Assembly (NCBI GenBank): GCA_951804985.1
Contig: OX638131.1
Coordinates: 5,060,630 to 5,124,629, forward strand
Origin: Dryomyza anilis
Taxonomy: Eukaryota; Arthropoda; Insecta; Diptera; Dryomyzidae
DNA length: 64,000 nt
Direction: 5' to 3'
In this document: positions 11,969 through 24,562 of the stretch, in pieces
How the letters are laid out: every line of letters starts with the position of its first letter
Numbering within the stretch: position 1 is the stretch's first letter
The notes under the pieces: model-generated
What the model saw: only the letters and a program-made list of their open reading frames with translations
Told to the model about the DNA's origin: nothing
The model's database searches: none
Position numbers and translations under genes: made by a program

Positions 11969-13389
11969 CACCCCCAATACCCATTCTGTCATCACTGAAG
12001 CAGGCGTACATCCGATACACCTTCTAGAGAATAAACGCCAATCGATTTGGTGACTATTTCTGACATTTTTCAAATAGAAAAGCATAGTGCTGCTTTATGA
12101 TGTTCTAAGGAATGCTAACAGTAATGAGTCAAACTATTTTGTGCGACCTCCTAAGAGCCGTTCTTTGAGAAGCAAATATGGAAAGACTGCCAAAATGCAG
12201 GCGGCGAGCGAAAAATGAGAGAGCGATCATTGAAAACTATAATAAATTCGCTGTTCGGCACCTGCATCCTATATCCCAAAAACAAACAATCAGAAAATTA
12301 TCTGTTCTCAGATAATATATTGCTATCTGCAGAGTTAACAACTTTTATTTTCGCGTTTTTATTTTCAAAACCAAAAAGATTCTGTTGGTTCAATCAGTTG
12401 ATTAATCAGTTGGTTCAATTAGTTGGCATCACTAGTTCCTGTTTCGGTCAGCTGTTTGGGGTGCTTAGGTTTTTAGTTTATGCCTTCTCACTTTGGGAGT
12501 CATCCTTCGTGTTTGTAAAAAAATAGTTTCTACAATATGTAGCCCACAAATTCGTTTTTACCTACACGACGCACGATTTTTCATAATACGTTCGTCGTTT
12601 GTCCACACGAATTTGAAATAATTAAAATAAAAGGAAAAAATTGAACAATAATACAGTTTCTGCAATATGTAGGAACAAATTTTTAATACATGGTGTAGTC
12701 AATTTAAATCAAATAACAACAAATGCATTTAAAAACTATAAAAATGTAGTAGACCAAAATTTTTTTGAAATTAAAGACGTAAATTGTGTATAATTTACTA
12801 CAGTAACTAACTCGGGGTTGAAATGGAATCGGCATCTAAAAAGGATTGAATTTTAAAATGTCTTAAGTCGATATAGCATGTTATGGTGTGGAAGGTTTAA
12901 TACGACAAGAGAACTACTTATGAAAAATTGTTCTGGAATTCTTATTTTCTAATGTTTATTTTGAATTATTTATTGTGTGATTATAAAAATTATTATAATT
13001 GCTGTTATTATTTTTACAATAAAAAAAGTTTTGTTTGGATCTTTTTATTTTTAAGCTAAAGTATATTGCAAAATTCATTGTATATTGCATATGTTTCCTT
13101 TAAAGTCATGATGATTTTATTCATAAATATTATGAATTTTTCACCATCTACCGGATTCATCATATGGAAGATTTCATTAATTGAATTGCAATTTAATGTT
13201 TTAAATGTTCAATATGATGTTCTTAAACATCAAATTTACACCCAAACATGTGTTTTCATTTACTCATACATGTATTTATAATTCCTATAAGGTTTATGTT
13301 ATTTAATTTTTTAATACGGTTTGATTGATTTACATAATATTATTTTGTAAAAAAACTAATATATTTTTTGAATCAATTATTGATGTAAA
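11969..13389. other. Intronic stretch without recognised features
   Basis: Moderate G+C at 11970-12500, then AT-rich. The 103-codon frame at 12215-12526 has no splice or family support. A short internal repeat of CAATCAGTTGATTAATCAGT type lies near 12393. Confidence 0.45.
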
Positions 13390-13630
13390 TCTGTTTTTTA
13401 CGAAATTTAAAAAAAAAAATCGAAAATAAAATTCGAAAAAAATATTCCTTCAAAATACTTTTCGAAAAAAATGTTTCATTAAAAAAAGATTTTGAGTAAA
13501 AAAATTTTTTTTAATTTTTTTATATATCTGAAAAAAAAAAAATTTCGTAATAAAAATTGCCCAAAAAAAAAATATTTCAAAAAAAATTCTTTCCAAAAAT
13601 GTTTTTTTTAAATAATTTTTTTATAAATAT
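13390..13630. repeat. A/T homopolymer block with TTCGAAAAAAATT palindromes
   Basis: Alternating A-runs and T-runs with TTCGAAAA words. Similar blocks occur at 17990-18410, 23600-23770, 31390-31510 and 46130-46290, the last three inside family 6 MITEs. This one is probably the core of a decayed family 6 copy whose right arm is at 13920-14170. Confidence 0.6.
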
Positions 13631-13919
13631 AACAGTTGTAACTTTAAAGAAATATGTTACAAAATATTTTACTAATTTATGCAATTCGAGCAAGATTTAT
13701 CCTAGAAATAATATACATGAACTACTTGAGAACTGAGAAGTATGGCAAAAAATGAACGAAAAATAAATATTTTGATTGACATTTACAGCCCTATTCTAGC
13801 GAGCAGTGACAATAACAATTTATTCAGACTTTTACGTCAATATCCATAGAAAATAAAATTGACAGAATACGTGAGAAAGTGCACTATTGTGTCCGACTCG
13901 TGCCAGAATATGGCTCTTA

Positions 13920-14170
13920 GTTTGATGAACAGCATTCTTCAATATGATGTACATAAGTATATGTTAAATTGTTAATTAATATGATGAAACGTATTCTTCA
14001 CATACAAATCATCACATTGAAGAACACTTTTTTGGTCATTCATCAAACTGATAATGAATTCATAACATTGCTGTTTTGTAGTGAATTGTTCTTCAATAAA
14101 ATGAATCATGGTTTGAAGAATGAAATTCATGAATATGAAGTTGATTTTTTTTTTCAAACTCTTCAATTGT
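13920..14170. mobile_element. Family 6 (ATCATATTGATGAA) MITE arm
   Basis: GATGAACAGCATTCTTCAAT at 13924, then CACATACAAATCATCACATTGAAG-type sequence, TCATTCATCAAACTGATAAT and GAATCATGGTTTGAAGAATG. The same order occurs at 18424-18665, 23140-23600 and 43735-43930. Coding frames on both strands here are element shadows. Confidence 0.7.
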
Positions 14171-14189
14171 TTTCCATACTAATATAAGC

Positions 14190-16635
14190 AAAATTTTTGA
14201 GAAAGATTTTCATTTCCTTATAATGACCACATAAGATTTTAATATAGAACATTGTTATAATTTCTACTGGGTCTCACTCAGAGCTCTTCCTCTCCGACTA
14301 TCATCAAGTAATTGCAGTCTATATGGGGCTTTTTGTTATTGCACCCCATAGATGCTCGTTTTATTGGAATGTTGAATGTTTTTTGTGCGTTTTAATTTGC
14401 TAATGAATGCCAGTAATTGTTGTTTGCGGTGATTATTATTGTTGTGAATTTGAATATAAAATCTCAAAAAAAAAAAACCACAATAAAATCGCACATTGTA
14501 TAAATTATGTGCATTTTGACCCCCCAGCAACAATTGACAACTGACATTCACGCGCAGCTATTAACTACCCCTGAATACCCTGCACATCATATAAAAAAGA
14601 GTAATTAAAATATATAAAAATGTTTTATTTTGTGTTTACAACAATTGGCAACACTTTTTGCTACGATTGCAAAGGTGAACTCAAGCCAAACCCACAATTG
14701 ACGTTGGCATCAGCTGCAATTAGCAAAGTGTTTTGAGCTCAAGTGAAACTGAAATCGTAGGGAAAAAAATGATAATTTCTACATTTATGAGTTATGCGCT
14801 TGGAAGTGAACATTTATGCAAATCATGTCATTCAGTTGTGTGTGATTTTTTTTTGTATCTTTCTTTTTGATTGTTGACGGATTCATGATTTGCAGTTATT
14901 TCGTGCGAATATTTAAGATGAAGATCATTTAATTTATGATTTTATGCTCGTGAATGTTGCGGTTCGTGGAGATATCAGAGATATCATGCTGCTCAAGGAC
15001 TTTGGGTGTTGCCAACTCTCAAACGAAAAGGTCAAATGTGGCATCGTTCGATTTGTCAGCAAAACGTAGTCTATAAGTTATTTGAAGAAACCTCTGTGTT
15101 TTTTTTTCTTCAGCACATGTTTGTCATAATTCACGAGAAACTTAATCCAATTAAGGTAAAAGTTTCCCTCATAAACTGTACAAAGTACAAACAGCAAAAA
15201 AACAAAAAAACGCGCTATCATCCAATGGATTTTCCAATATTTTCTCAGCCCAAAAACTCAAACAAATAACAAAAGAAACGCCGTGGAAAAACAAGCATGA
15301 CAATAAATTAGAAAACAGAAAATACACAGGAAACAGGCGTCCGGAGAAGAAAAACTAAAAAACATCGATACGAAAAGCGCCAATTTAGAAATCTCGTCGC
15401 GTGTACAATTTTCGACAAATTGTTGTCATTGGTTTTGTTTTTATATTGAATAGAAAAAAAAAACAAAACTAAAAACCGGCAAATTTTTGAGTTTTCCCAA
15501 AAAATTGTTACCCATTGCAAAACTTTTCATGTTGCGCTTGTTCATTTTCGAATTTTGTGGCCAAGACATAAATTTTCTTTATGCTCGCTCTTCCAGCGAA
15601 AGTGTGTGAGAAATATTTTTAATTTGTCGTGGCCCCTCACTGCTGCGGGTGATACGTAGTATTTCGCTGGATTATAAGGTTCATTTGGGGCGACGCACAT
15701 TTTTGACATTCTGCGCGGCAACACTTAAAATTCCGTACAATATATAGACACTTTCCCAAGGGACTATTTTAGGTGTTTTGAGTTGGTGCGTGTTGATCTA
15801 TTTTCGGACTTGGACTCCAAGTCATTAGGAAGTGCGGATGCACAAGAGCGCGAGCGAATGACCCAATTTGTGGGGCCAATGTGTTTTAATGTGGGAATTA
15901 GTGAATATGTCATTTAAAAATTTAAAGAATATGATGTAGCGGTGAAATGGGGCAAATTTGAAAGTAGTTAAAAGTGATTGGAAGTGGTTGAAATCGATTG
16001 AAAGTGGTTAAAATTGTTCTAAAGTGTATAAAACTGTTAAAGGTAATTTGAAAATTTTATTTTATTGTAGGGGTTAATTTATTTTTGGTGTTAAAAATTT
16101 TAATACACTTTTAATTAATTTTAATCACATTTAACTTTTAAAATTTTAACTTAAAATTGAAGCCATTAGAAAATGCGACTCGTAAATGGTACAAATTACT
16201 TAATTTAAGAGTAATAGTTTTAATTTAGGAATTATTTAAAAGTCTTTTACAAATATGGAGAATAGGACGAGGCTTGTTAAATGTGGTCACGATGGATAGT
16301 AATAAAAGAAGGCTGGATATGGTTGAAAATGATAAAAGTGTTTAAAATTGATGAATTTTGTTCATCAAATCCAATTTCAATCGAAATATTTATTTGTTCG
16401 TGCATTTTTTGTCGTTTATTTTTGCTGGCAGTGATTTCATTAAAGAGTTAATCTCGAAGCCATTAGGAAATGAAGATGACAATGATCACTAAAGACCCCA
16501 TTTTAAGAGCAATGTATTTTAAATTGGGATTTAGTGAAAATGAAATTTATAAATTTATGTAGTATGATATAGTTGTGAAATGGGACCAAATAGGAAGCGC
16601 TGTAATGCATTGAAATTGGATGAAACTTATTAAAG
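14190..16635. other. Intronic stretch, partly less AT-rich, no exon found
   Basis: At 14510-15780 composition is more balanced (TTCATTTGGGGCGACGCACA near 15679), but frames on both strands lack paired splice sites and family features. It may hold regulatory DNA. At 15950-16050 short AAAGTGGTTGAAA-like words repeat about every 13-14 bp. Confidence 0.4.
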
Positions 16636-16639
16636 ACAT

Positions 16640-17260
16640 ATAAAATTCATCATATTGATGAATTTCAGACATCAAACTATGACTCATTACAAAACAATTC
16701 ATAATAGGGAAATTGCATTGGAAATTGAAATTGTTTGAAACTTATTAAGACATGTACAATATATACAATTCATCATATTAATGAATTTCATACATAAAAC
16801 TATGACTCATTAAAAAACAATTCATAATATTGAATTTGGAAATTGAAATTGGTTGGAACTTATTTCATACATCAAACTATGACTCATTAAAAAACAATTC
16901 ATAATATTGAAATTAGAGTTGGAAATTGAAATTGGTTGAACTTATTAAAGACATATACAATTCATCATATTAATGAATTTCATACATCAAACTATGACTC
17001 ATTAAAAAACAATTCATAATATTGAATTTGGAAATTGAAATTCGTTGGAACTTATTAAAGACATAAAATTCATCATATTGATGAATTTCATACATCAAAC
17101 TATGACTCATTAAAAAGCAATTCATAATATTGAAATTGCAATTGGAAATTGAAATTGGTTGAAAGTTATTAAAGGCATATAAAATTTATCATATTGAGAA
17201 ATTTCATACTTCAAACTATGACTCATTAAAAAACAATTCATAATATTTGTCATTACTACA
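16640..17260. repeat. Tandem array, about 115-bp unit, six copies, derived from family 6
   Basis: CAAACTATGACTCATTA occurs at 16673, 16873, 16988, 17096 and 17212, with an AAAACTATG variant at 16797. Each unit joins CATCATATTGATGAATTTCA, the CAAACTATG word, AATTCATAATATTGAAATT and a GGAAATTGAAATTGG linker. The CATCATATTGATGAA word is the family 6 hallmark, so the array looks like tandem amplification of part of that MITE. Confidence 0.85.
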
Positions 17261-17264
17261 AAAC

Positions 17265-17470
17265 ATCACTATTATGAGGTCGTCATTAATTTGATGAATG
17301 CCTGAAAAAGTGTTATTCAAATTGAGGTTTTGCATTCAAATACTACGCTTTATCACATTGATGAACAAACACATAAGACACAAAATATTTGTACATCATA
17401 TTGCTGAATTTGGTTCATCAACCAAATTTCAATCATAATATTTATTTGTTAATTTTTGTCATATACCAAA
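17265..17470. mobile_element. Family 6 MITE fragment adjoining the array
   Basis: GGTCGTCATTAATTTGATGA, then AAAAGTGTTATTCAAATTGA, CATCATATTGCTGAATTTGG and TCAATCATAATATTTATTTG match the order in the copies near 23040-23270. The ends are eroded. Confidence 0.6.
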
Positions 17471-17479
17471 TTCTGTTTG

Positions 17480-17985
17480 CAATTGAATGAGCTAAAATAC
17501 ATCATAATATGCAATATACAACTATTACAATTCAATTAGACTTTTGTTCAAATCAATTATGTTCTAAAATTGAATTGACATTTGATATATGTAGCTGCGC
17601 GCGTTTTCCAGCTGCTTTCAAAACATGTGTCTTACTATGTGGCCTTCACCTCCAACATAAATGAGGCACATTTGAAAGTCATCTCGGCAGCACCACCACC
17701 ACCCATTGACACCATTCAATACGAGTGACTTTCAATCGAGCACACCACATCTCAATTACAAACACAAATATTTGTGGTTCATTTGTTGAATTAGTTGATT
17801 GAGTGTGTTAATAAAATTCAAATCAAATTGATTTAAAGCAGAGTTGAGTCGAAATATGTTATGCTCATTTCAAACTACAGTATACGCTGAAAAGTTTACT
17901 CATCGAATTTTGAGGTGCACACATTTAATTTCAAGAAACAAGGAATTTAAAGATTTGCAATTTAAATTGACATTTTTCATGTTAT
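17480..17985. other. Intronic stretch with a short less AT-rich patch
   Basis: 17590-17750 is less AT-rich with CACCACCACCACCCATTGAC near 17692. No exon or repeat family was found; a regulatory role is only a possibility. Confidence 0.35.
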
Positions 17986-17989
17986 GAAA

Positions 17990-18665
17990 AAAACATTACG
18001 GACATTTTTTTTCTTTTAATTTTTTTTTCTTCTGAAATTTTTTTTTTCTTATGAATTTTTTTTTCGGACAAGATTTTTTTAAGTTTTTTTTAATTTTATT
18101 TTTAAAAAAAGTTTTTTTTCTAATTATATTCTCAAAAACAATTTTATTTTTTAAAAATTCGTAAAAGAAATATCCCATCAATTAATCGGCCATGTTCCAG
18201 ATTTCGATCGAATTTCATATAAAATTTGTAAACAAACGGTTTGATTACGAATTTTTCAATATGAAAATGGTTTTACGAAAATAAATCTGAAAAAAAAATC
18301 CAAAAAAATATTGTCCGAATTAAAAAAATTTCAAAAGAAAAAAATAATAGTAAAAAACATTTTTCGTAAAAAAAAAATTTCCGAAAATTTTGTTTTTTAA
18401 AAAATTATTATTTTGATTGAAATTTCGTTTGATGAACAGCATTCTTCAATATGATGTACATATATAATGTATTTTATGTATTTTTTCGTTAATATGATGA
18501 ACATATTCTTCACTTACAATTTATCATATTATAAAACACTTTTCAGATCATTCATCAAATTAATAATAAATTCATAACATTAATGTGTTGTAGTTATCAA
18601 TATTATGAATCATTCTTCAATACAATGAATCATCGTTTGAAGAACGAAATTCATTAATATAAAAT
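17990..18665. mobile_element. AT-rich block plus family 6 MITE arm
   Basis: A-run/T-run block at 17990-18410, then GATGAACAGCATTCTTCAAT at 18430 and the standard family 6 arm ending near GAACGAAATTCATTAATAT. Nearly the same as the 13.4-14.2 kb unit, so both are copies of one element. Confidence 0.7.
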
Positions 18666-18683
18666 TAGATGTTTTTTCGTAGA

Positions 18684-19410
18684 GAAAATTCTGAACTGTG
18701 ACCTTGAAAAACGCTCCGTTTAGGAAATACAGAAATTTTACCTATGAATCTTTGATATTCAGTGAATCGAATGGCATCATTACATTTTCTGTAAAATCCC
18801 AGTATTTTTTATATTGAATAAACCAAACCAAATGTAGCCCTTTTGTGAAAATTCTGAACTTTGACCTTGAAAAAATGATCATTTTAGGAGATACCGAATT
18901 TCCAAAGATACCGAAATTTCACACATAAATACTTGATGTTCAGTGAATCCAATGGCCTCATATTTTCTGTAAAAATCTCAGTATTTTTTTATATTGAATA
19001 AACCAAACCAAGTGTAGCCCATTTGTGAAAATTATGAACTGTGACCTTGAAAAAACGCTCCGTTTAGGAGATACAGAATTTCTAAAGATACGGAAATTTC
19101 ACCTATGAATCCTTGATATTCAGTGAATCGAATGGCATCATTACATTTTCTGTAAAAATCCCAGTATTTTTTTATATTGAATAAACCAAACCAAGTGTTG
19201 CCCATTTGTGAAAATTATGAACTGTGACCTTGAAAAAACTCTCCGTTTAGGAGATACAGAATTTCCAAAGACAGAAATTTCATCTATGAATCCTTGATAT
19301 TCAGTGAATCGAATGGCATCATTACATTTTCCCAATATTTTTTTTATATTGAATGAACCAAACCAAGTGTAGCCCATTTGTGAAAATTCTGAACTGTCAC
19401 CTTGAGATTT
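18684..19410. repeat. Tandem array, 162-184-bp unit, four full copies plus a partial
   Basis: GAAAATTCTGAACTGTGACC or its TTATGAACTG form starts at 18684, 18846, 19026, 19210 and 19382. Units carry CTCCGTTTAGGAGATACAGA, GATATTCAGTGAATCGAATG and AATAAACCAAACCAAGTGTA. Length differences come from short indels. A reverse-strand open frame across two units is repeat translation, not a gene. Confidence 0.92.
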
Positions 19411-19582
19411 TTCTATGTAGGGAAAAATCGAAATCGAAACCATTATTGGTTTGTGTTCAATTTTTGCTTTAAATTTGTATTTTTCACATTCAAATTCAAT
19501 GGATTTGTATTATTTGAAACTGTTTTTGTTCATGCCAATAGAACATAATTCATAGCTACGAATTTGATAAATTGCTCGCATT

Positions 19583-19998
19583 CCTAGTAGAAATTTGCCC
19601 GATGCGTCATGGGGAAATGATCGGGTTTTCGTTGGGTAAGCCCTATTAAAGAAAATATGTTCATTGCCTTTGCATGCTCTTATCATGCTTACCATACCAG
19701 GGTTTACATTATCTAAATAGTCAATGTTCCCGATCATTGCTACATTATTTGTTTCTCATATCGAAATTAGCATCAGTCAATGTTCGAGATTAATGAGAGA
19801 AACCCTATTATGCTCGGGCTCAGACAAGGAAATTGTCGGGTAAATATTAAAATGGGGAATTGCCCGATCAGTACATGACCATGGCCTGAGGTCAATACAT
19901 GATCAGGATACTGCGTTAAAAGGACATTATGGGCCTCGTCATATCCCGATCATCTCAAATAATGACATGACCATAGCCCTACCAAAATTTCTACTAGG
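19583..19998. mobile_element. MITE with perfect 14-bp ends CCTAGTAGAAATTT (family 7)
   Basis: It begins CCTAGTAGAAATTTG at 19583 and ends AAATTTCTACTAGG at 19998, exact inverses over 14 bp. The interior has many GATCA and CATGACCAT words and no coding frame. Relatives are a short copy at 33175-33276 and a copy broken by two insertions at 45899-47236. Confidence 0.88.
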
Positions 19999-21872
19999 TA
20001 AGTAGGTGATATCGGGTAGAGAAAATGTTTAGATCTAGAACAAAAATCAACCAAAACCGATATCCGATTTTTTGATAATTACCAATTTTTCTTCTCTATT
20101 CCAAAAAAGTGGACTAATTTTTATATAAAAATCGAAATCGAATACGTAATTTGAAAACGATATACGGAAACCGTTTCGAAAAACTATGAGATCCAATTCT
20201 TTTTTTGTTTGTATGGGATGCAATTTTGATTTAAAGTATTTTTATATATTTTGATTTAAAGTATAATTATAAAATTTAATGCTAATCCGATATTAAAAGA
20301 AACACTTTGAATTTCAAAGTTTTTAATACAGTTGACTCTGCACATTTTTAATTAGAAAATGTTGTAGACTCAAACTTAAAATTATTTTAAAAGTATCTTT
20401 TTCCCGAAGTATGCAATGCATATGTATTAATGAGTAAAAGCTGTTGAATAATCGAAGAATAAAACATTTTTGCATACAAATAGTATAAATGATGCGCATA
20501 TAATTTATTAAATCTTTTTTTAATAAAATTATAATTAATTCAATCCGTTTGCAAAACAAATGCATTTGCATATTTAACTCATACGTTTTTAATTTAAAAA
20601 GTATGAATAACGTTTAACCCGTGGCTGAGATCATTTGCAAAATTTAATGCAATTGTGTATTTCATTTTACTTTTTCAATTATCAAATTAAAAATACAGTT
20701 AATAATTTCAATGAAAAGTTTACAGTTGAAAAATGTTTAAAAAGTGCACCTAAAAAACTACGGAAGCGCTAATAATTATTTTCACTTAAATAACATTTTT
20801 AATTTTTCATCTGCGTGTGTGAAACAGAGCGCGACTCCTGAAATTCGCATTTTTGTAGTTTTTTGGAATTTTATGAGGTTTTTTTGTAAGCGGTTTTTTT
20901 ATTCAAAAGCAGCTGAATTTATTTTGGGTACAATTTATGTGATTTTTTTGTTTTGTATACTGTTGCTAATCAACGAAAGTATATTTGAAATGACGTCAGT
21001 TTTGATAAATAATACAACAAAAGCCTTAAATTCATTATTCAGAACATAATGCTGTCAATAAAGGGGGGTTTTAAAATTCAGCGTGAATCTGTTTAAAACA
21101 TAAGCATAGAACAGGTTTTGTAAATTATATAAATTAGGGTTATTTAAACAGATATAGTAAAACGTAGAAGAAAAAACAAGGAAGCCAAAAAACAATAAAG
21201 AAAACGTGCTAAAAACATAAAATTGGTTATAAATTATAAACGCTTTTTATACGCATTAATTGAAACATTTAAGCCACAACAGCTGTAACACGAAATCCAT
21301 ATTGTAATCGTATCTACCGATACTAAAAGCATTGGCTACCGTTTTCAATTTCCGAAATCAGAGTCCGAGTAACGTTCAAGTTCAGGGTCAATTCGGGCAA
21401 AAAAAAACGCGTTCACGTTGAGTGCTTCGTATTAATTAGTTGTATAAACTTTTTATTTGTAAATTTATAAAAAAAAACGAAATGGCGTTATTTACGCGCC
21501 ACAAATCCCTATAAATATAAACAGGGTTATTTTGTTTTTTGTTGTGCTAACTAACACCGTATTTGGTGGTCTACCCTGACTTTTTTTTGTTCAGACTTAA
21601 AATTGAAAAAACTCGTTTATAATGCAACGAAGCCTTATAATCAGGCTGTAATATTTACATTCAGAGAAAAATTATATAGAATTCACTGATTTTTTAAAAA
21701 AATATTTCAAAGGTTTTTAAAATTTATTAATATTTTTTTATTCTAGAAAAACTTTAACATATTAGGATATAATTGATCATGTTGTATATAAAATTTAACC
21801 CAAATTGTCCAATTATGTTGATTTTAGCATAGCCAATATTTAGGGTCTGTTCCTGTTTTTGAAGTGTTTTCA
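19999..21872. other. AT-rich intronic stretch, nothing recognised
   Basis: No exon-like composition. The 101-codon frame at 20744-21049 is Phe/Asn-rich with no family signal. At 21290-21420 G+C rises slightly (CGAGTAACGTTCAAGTTCAG near 21366) without further structure. Confidence 0.45.
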
Positions 21873-22049
21873 AGAGGGCTTTTCATAGGCAATGTTTTTA
21901 CTCTCGGAGGTTTGCCATTTACTGCCGAGAGGTAGCGCGGTATAGAAAAATGTTTCTATGAAAAGATGTTGTTAGTCCCAGTCCAGGCTTGAACCGGGGA
22001 CCTTTCGGCTCGCAGTCCAACGCACTAACCACTGAGCTACCGCGGCTAC
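21873..22049 (-). mobile_element. tRNA-derived SINE, copy 2 (truncated, minus strand)
   Basis: Read on the minus strand it starts GTAGCCGCGGTAGCTCAGTG at 22049, with B box GGTTCAAGCC, and runs into the body up to ATGAAAAGC before homology to copy 1 ends near 21873. About 130 bp of the 3' body and tail are missing. No target duplication could be assigned, so it may be a deletion derivative. Confidence 0.9.
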
Positions 22050-22965
22050 AAGACTAACGTTTCAATAAATAAGCAATAACAAAAACACCAGTTTGCAATT
22101 TTTTTAATATTGATTTTTTTGTTCATAATTATTCATATTTCATAGTGGATATAAATAAAAATGTGTTTTGTTTCACATTTATTGAGTGAAACAAAACCAA
22201 AGCTCGAAATACTCGTCTGATATAAACAGATTTTGATACTCGAAAAACAAACATCACTGTTTAAGGAGTTCTGAGCCGCTGATAAACAACGGCAGTGGAA
22301 TAATTTAATTTTTAAATTATATTTGTGCGATATTTTACGTTTTCATATTCATTAAAAGTCTCTATATTTCGTATCGTTTAACAGAATTTAGCTTCTGAAA
22401 ATTTAAGGAAATTCATGTCTTTTTTAGTAAAAAGAAGAACATTGACACATTATCGATTTGCCGATTCAAGAACAAGAAATACTCTAAAAGGAAAATAGCA
22501 GGAACCAGTATAAAAGTATTGTTCTTGCATTTTCATCACTAATTTATATTAAGATTCATATCGCACGCGTAAATTTATATTCACATAAAAGAAAAATGTC
22601 CACGTAATTTGGTTTGAACGCACTTAGTTTTGACTTCGCGTAATCTTGGGTCTTCAAATTTTTTATTCACTTTAGTTTTTAATTAAATCAAAATTTCCAC
22701 TATATACGAGACTTACGCGGCTGAAATGAATCCCCTTACTGAACATTTTTTATTAATTAAACATGACATGTTTTCTCTCCATATTCTCCTAATTCTCCAA
22801 AAGAACGACACTGAACCTGCAAGAACGAGATCGACTGTTGATTAACGATTTCCATGTCTTTATCTTGTTTTAGCTCGTCAACATTTTATAGTATTTATAT
22901 GGATTTTTTTTAATTGACGATATATAAACATGTTATATTTCGCCATATTCTCCAAGAGATAAACA
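22050..22965. other. Intronic stretch, nothing recognised
   Basis: AT-rich with scattered moderate-G+C words. A short inverted pair, TTGTTTCACATTTATTGAGT and GAGTGAAACAAAACC, lies near 22168-22199. Confidence 0.4.
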
Positions 22966-22969
22966 CATG

Positions 22970-23285
22970 AAAAAAGTACATCATATTGATGAATTCTGTT
23001 CTTGAAATCATGATTCTTTGACTAACAACTAATGACTAACGACATCAATGTTATGAATGCTATCACAAATATGATGAACGCTTGGTCAGTGTCGAAAAAG
23101 TGTTCTTCAATAGTATGAACTGTATGCGAAGAATACGTTTCATCATATTAATAAACAAATACATAAAATACTACATATATGTACATCATATTGAAGAATG
23201 CTGTACAGCAAACAAAATTTCAATAAAAATATTTACTTGCCGTTAATTTTTTGTCATACTTCTCTGTTCTAAAGTAGTTCTTGTA
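22970..23285. mobile_element. Family 6 MITE, partial copy
   Basis: CATCATATTGATGAATTCTG, CTAACGACATCAATGTTATG, GATGAACGCTTGGTCAGTGT and CATCATATTGAAGAATGCTG follow in the same order as in the next copy. The AT-rich core and right end are missing. Confidence 0.75.
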
Positions 23286-24028
23286 CACAGAAAAAAAAAA
23301 TTACATCATATTGATGAACTCCGTTCTTCAAACCATTATTCATTGTATTGAAGAATTATTCATAATATTAATGATTAACGCTATCAATGTTATCAATGCT
23401 ATCATAAATATGAAGAACGCTTGGTAACTAGGTCTTGAAAAATGTTCTTCTATATGATGAACTGTATGTGAAGAATACGTTTTATCATATTAATGAATAA
23501 ATACATAAAATACTACATATATGTTACATCATATTGAAGAATACTGTTCATCAAACCAAATTTCAGTCAAACTATTTACTTTCGTTAATTTTTTGCCATA
23601 CAAAAATGTAGTATATTAAAAAAAAAAATTTGTGGAGAATTTTTTTTTGGAAAAATTTTTTTTTTTCGAAATTTCACGAAACATTTTTTTCAAAATTTTT
23701 TTATTGTTTTTTTTTTAATAAAATTTTTTACAAGAAATTTTTTTTTTTGAAAAATTCGGTAAAAATATTAGTTCAAATATATTCATCATATTGACTATTA
23801 TATTCATAAATATTATGAATAAATTCATAGATATTATGATTATATCTATCAATATGATGATTAAAGTTAATTGTATTGAATATTTCGTTCTTCACTATGA
23901 TGTACGATAGTATGAATAGTTCATATATATAATGATGTATTCATCAATATGTCATGGTATATATGATGGATCTGGTAGTTGATAAAAAAATTCATAATAT
24001 TTATGAATAAATGATGTTTTTTTCTGTG
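23286..24028. mobile_element. Family 6 MITE, near-complete copy (743 bp)
   Basis: It begins CACAGAAAAAAAAAATTACA and ends with the inverse ATGATGTTTTTTTCTGTG. Between them are two GATGAA-rich arms around an A-run/T-run core at 23600-23770. It has no protein-coding capacity. This copy best defines the ends of the most abundant MITE family in the window. Confidence 0.85.
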
Positions 24029-24340
24029 AAGATCAAAACTTCTATATCTTGTTCTTGCATAAGCTCATCGCTATATTAGGTTATTGATATGAAAATGTTC
24101 GAATAAAATTGTTTTATTTTATGATTTCAACATAAAAATATTCATTTATTCTTGAAAATTTCATGTTCACGGAAGCTTCTAACAGGAAAGTAAGTATTTA
24201 AATATCCATGTCATGAAATCATACCTTTGCCCAAGGAAGGTAAATATTTATGTGTGAGATAGAAGGCACCTAAGACTATTGGGCACCAAGAGGAATTTCT
24301 GATTTTCCTTTATCCCAACATTTCCAAGCATTTTTTCAAC

Positions 24341-24562
24341 TACACCCAGAAAAAAATTCCCTCAAATCCCATTAAAATTGGTCAATAGGACTATTATTGA
24401 TTTAATAGTATTCAAAAAATAAATCTTTTCATATAAACTCAATGGAATGTCATGGTATTTTCTAGTATTTAATGGTATTTTCCGATTAAAATAATAATTT
24501 ATCCTATTGACTATTTTTAATAGTAAAAAACTATTATTTATATAGTATTTTATCTGGGTGTA
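24341..24562. mobile_element. MITE with TACACCCAGA ends (family 8), copy A
   Basis: 222 bp, from TACACCCAGAAAAAAATTCC to TATCTGGGTGTA. The interior repeats AATAGTATT and carries GGTCAATAGGAC with its inverse ATCCTATTGACTA, so it folds along its whole length. Copy B at 54522-54744 is nearly identical over its full length. Confidence 0.92.

Noticed and set aside
14196..16600. Exons in the balanced patch at 14.5-15.8 kb
   Set aside because: No frame has paired acceptor and donor sites or codon bias, and frames on both strands are equally open.
19141..19443. 100-codon reverse-strand gene
   Set aside because: It reads across two units of the 162-184-bp tandem array; the peptide repeats itself accordingly.
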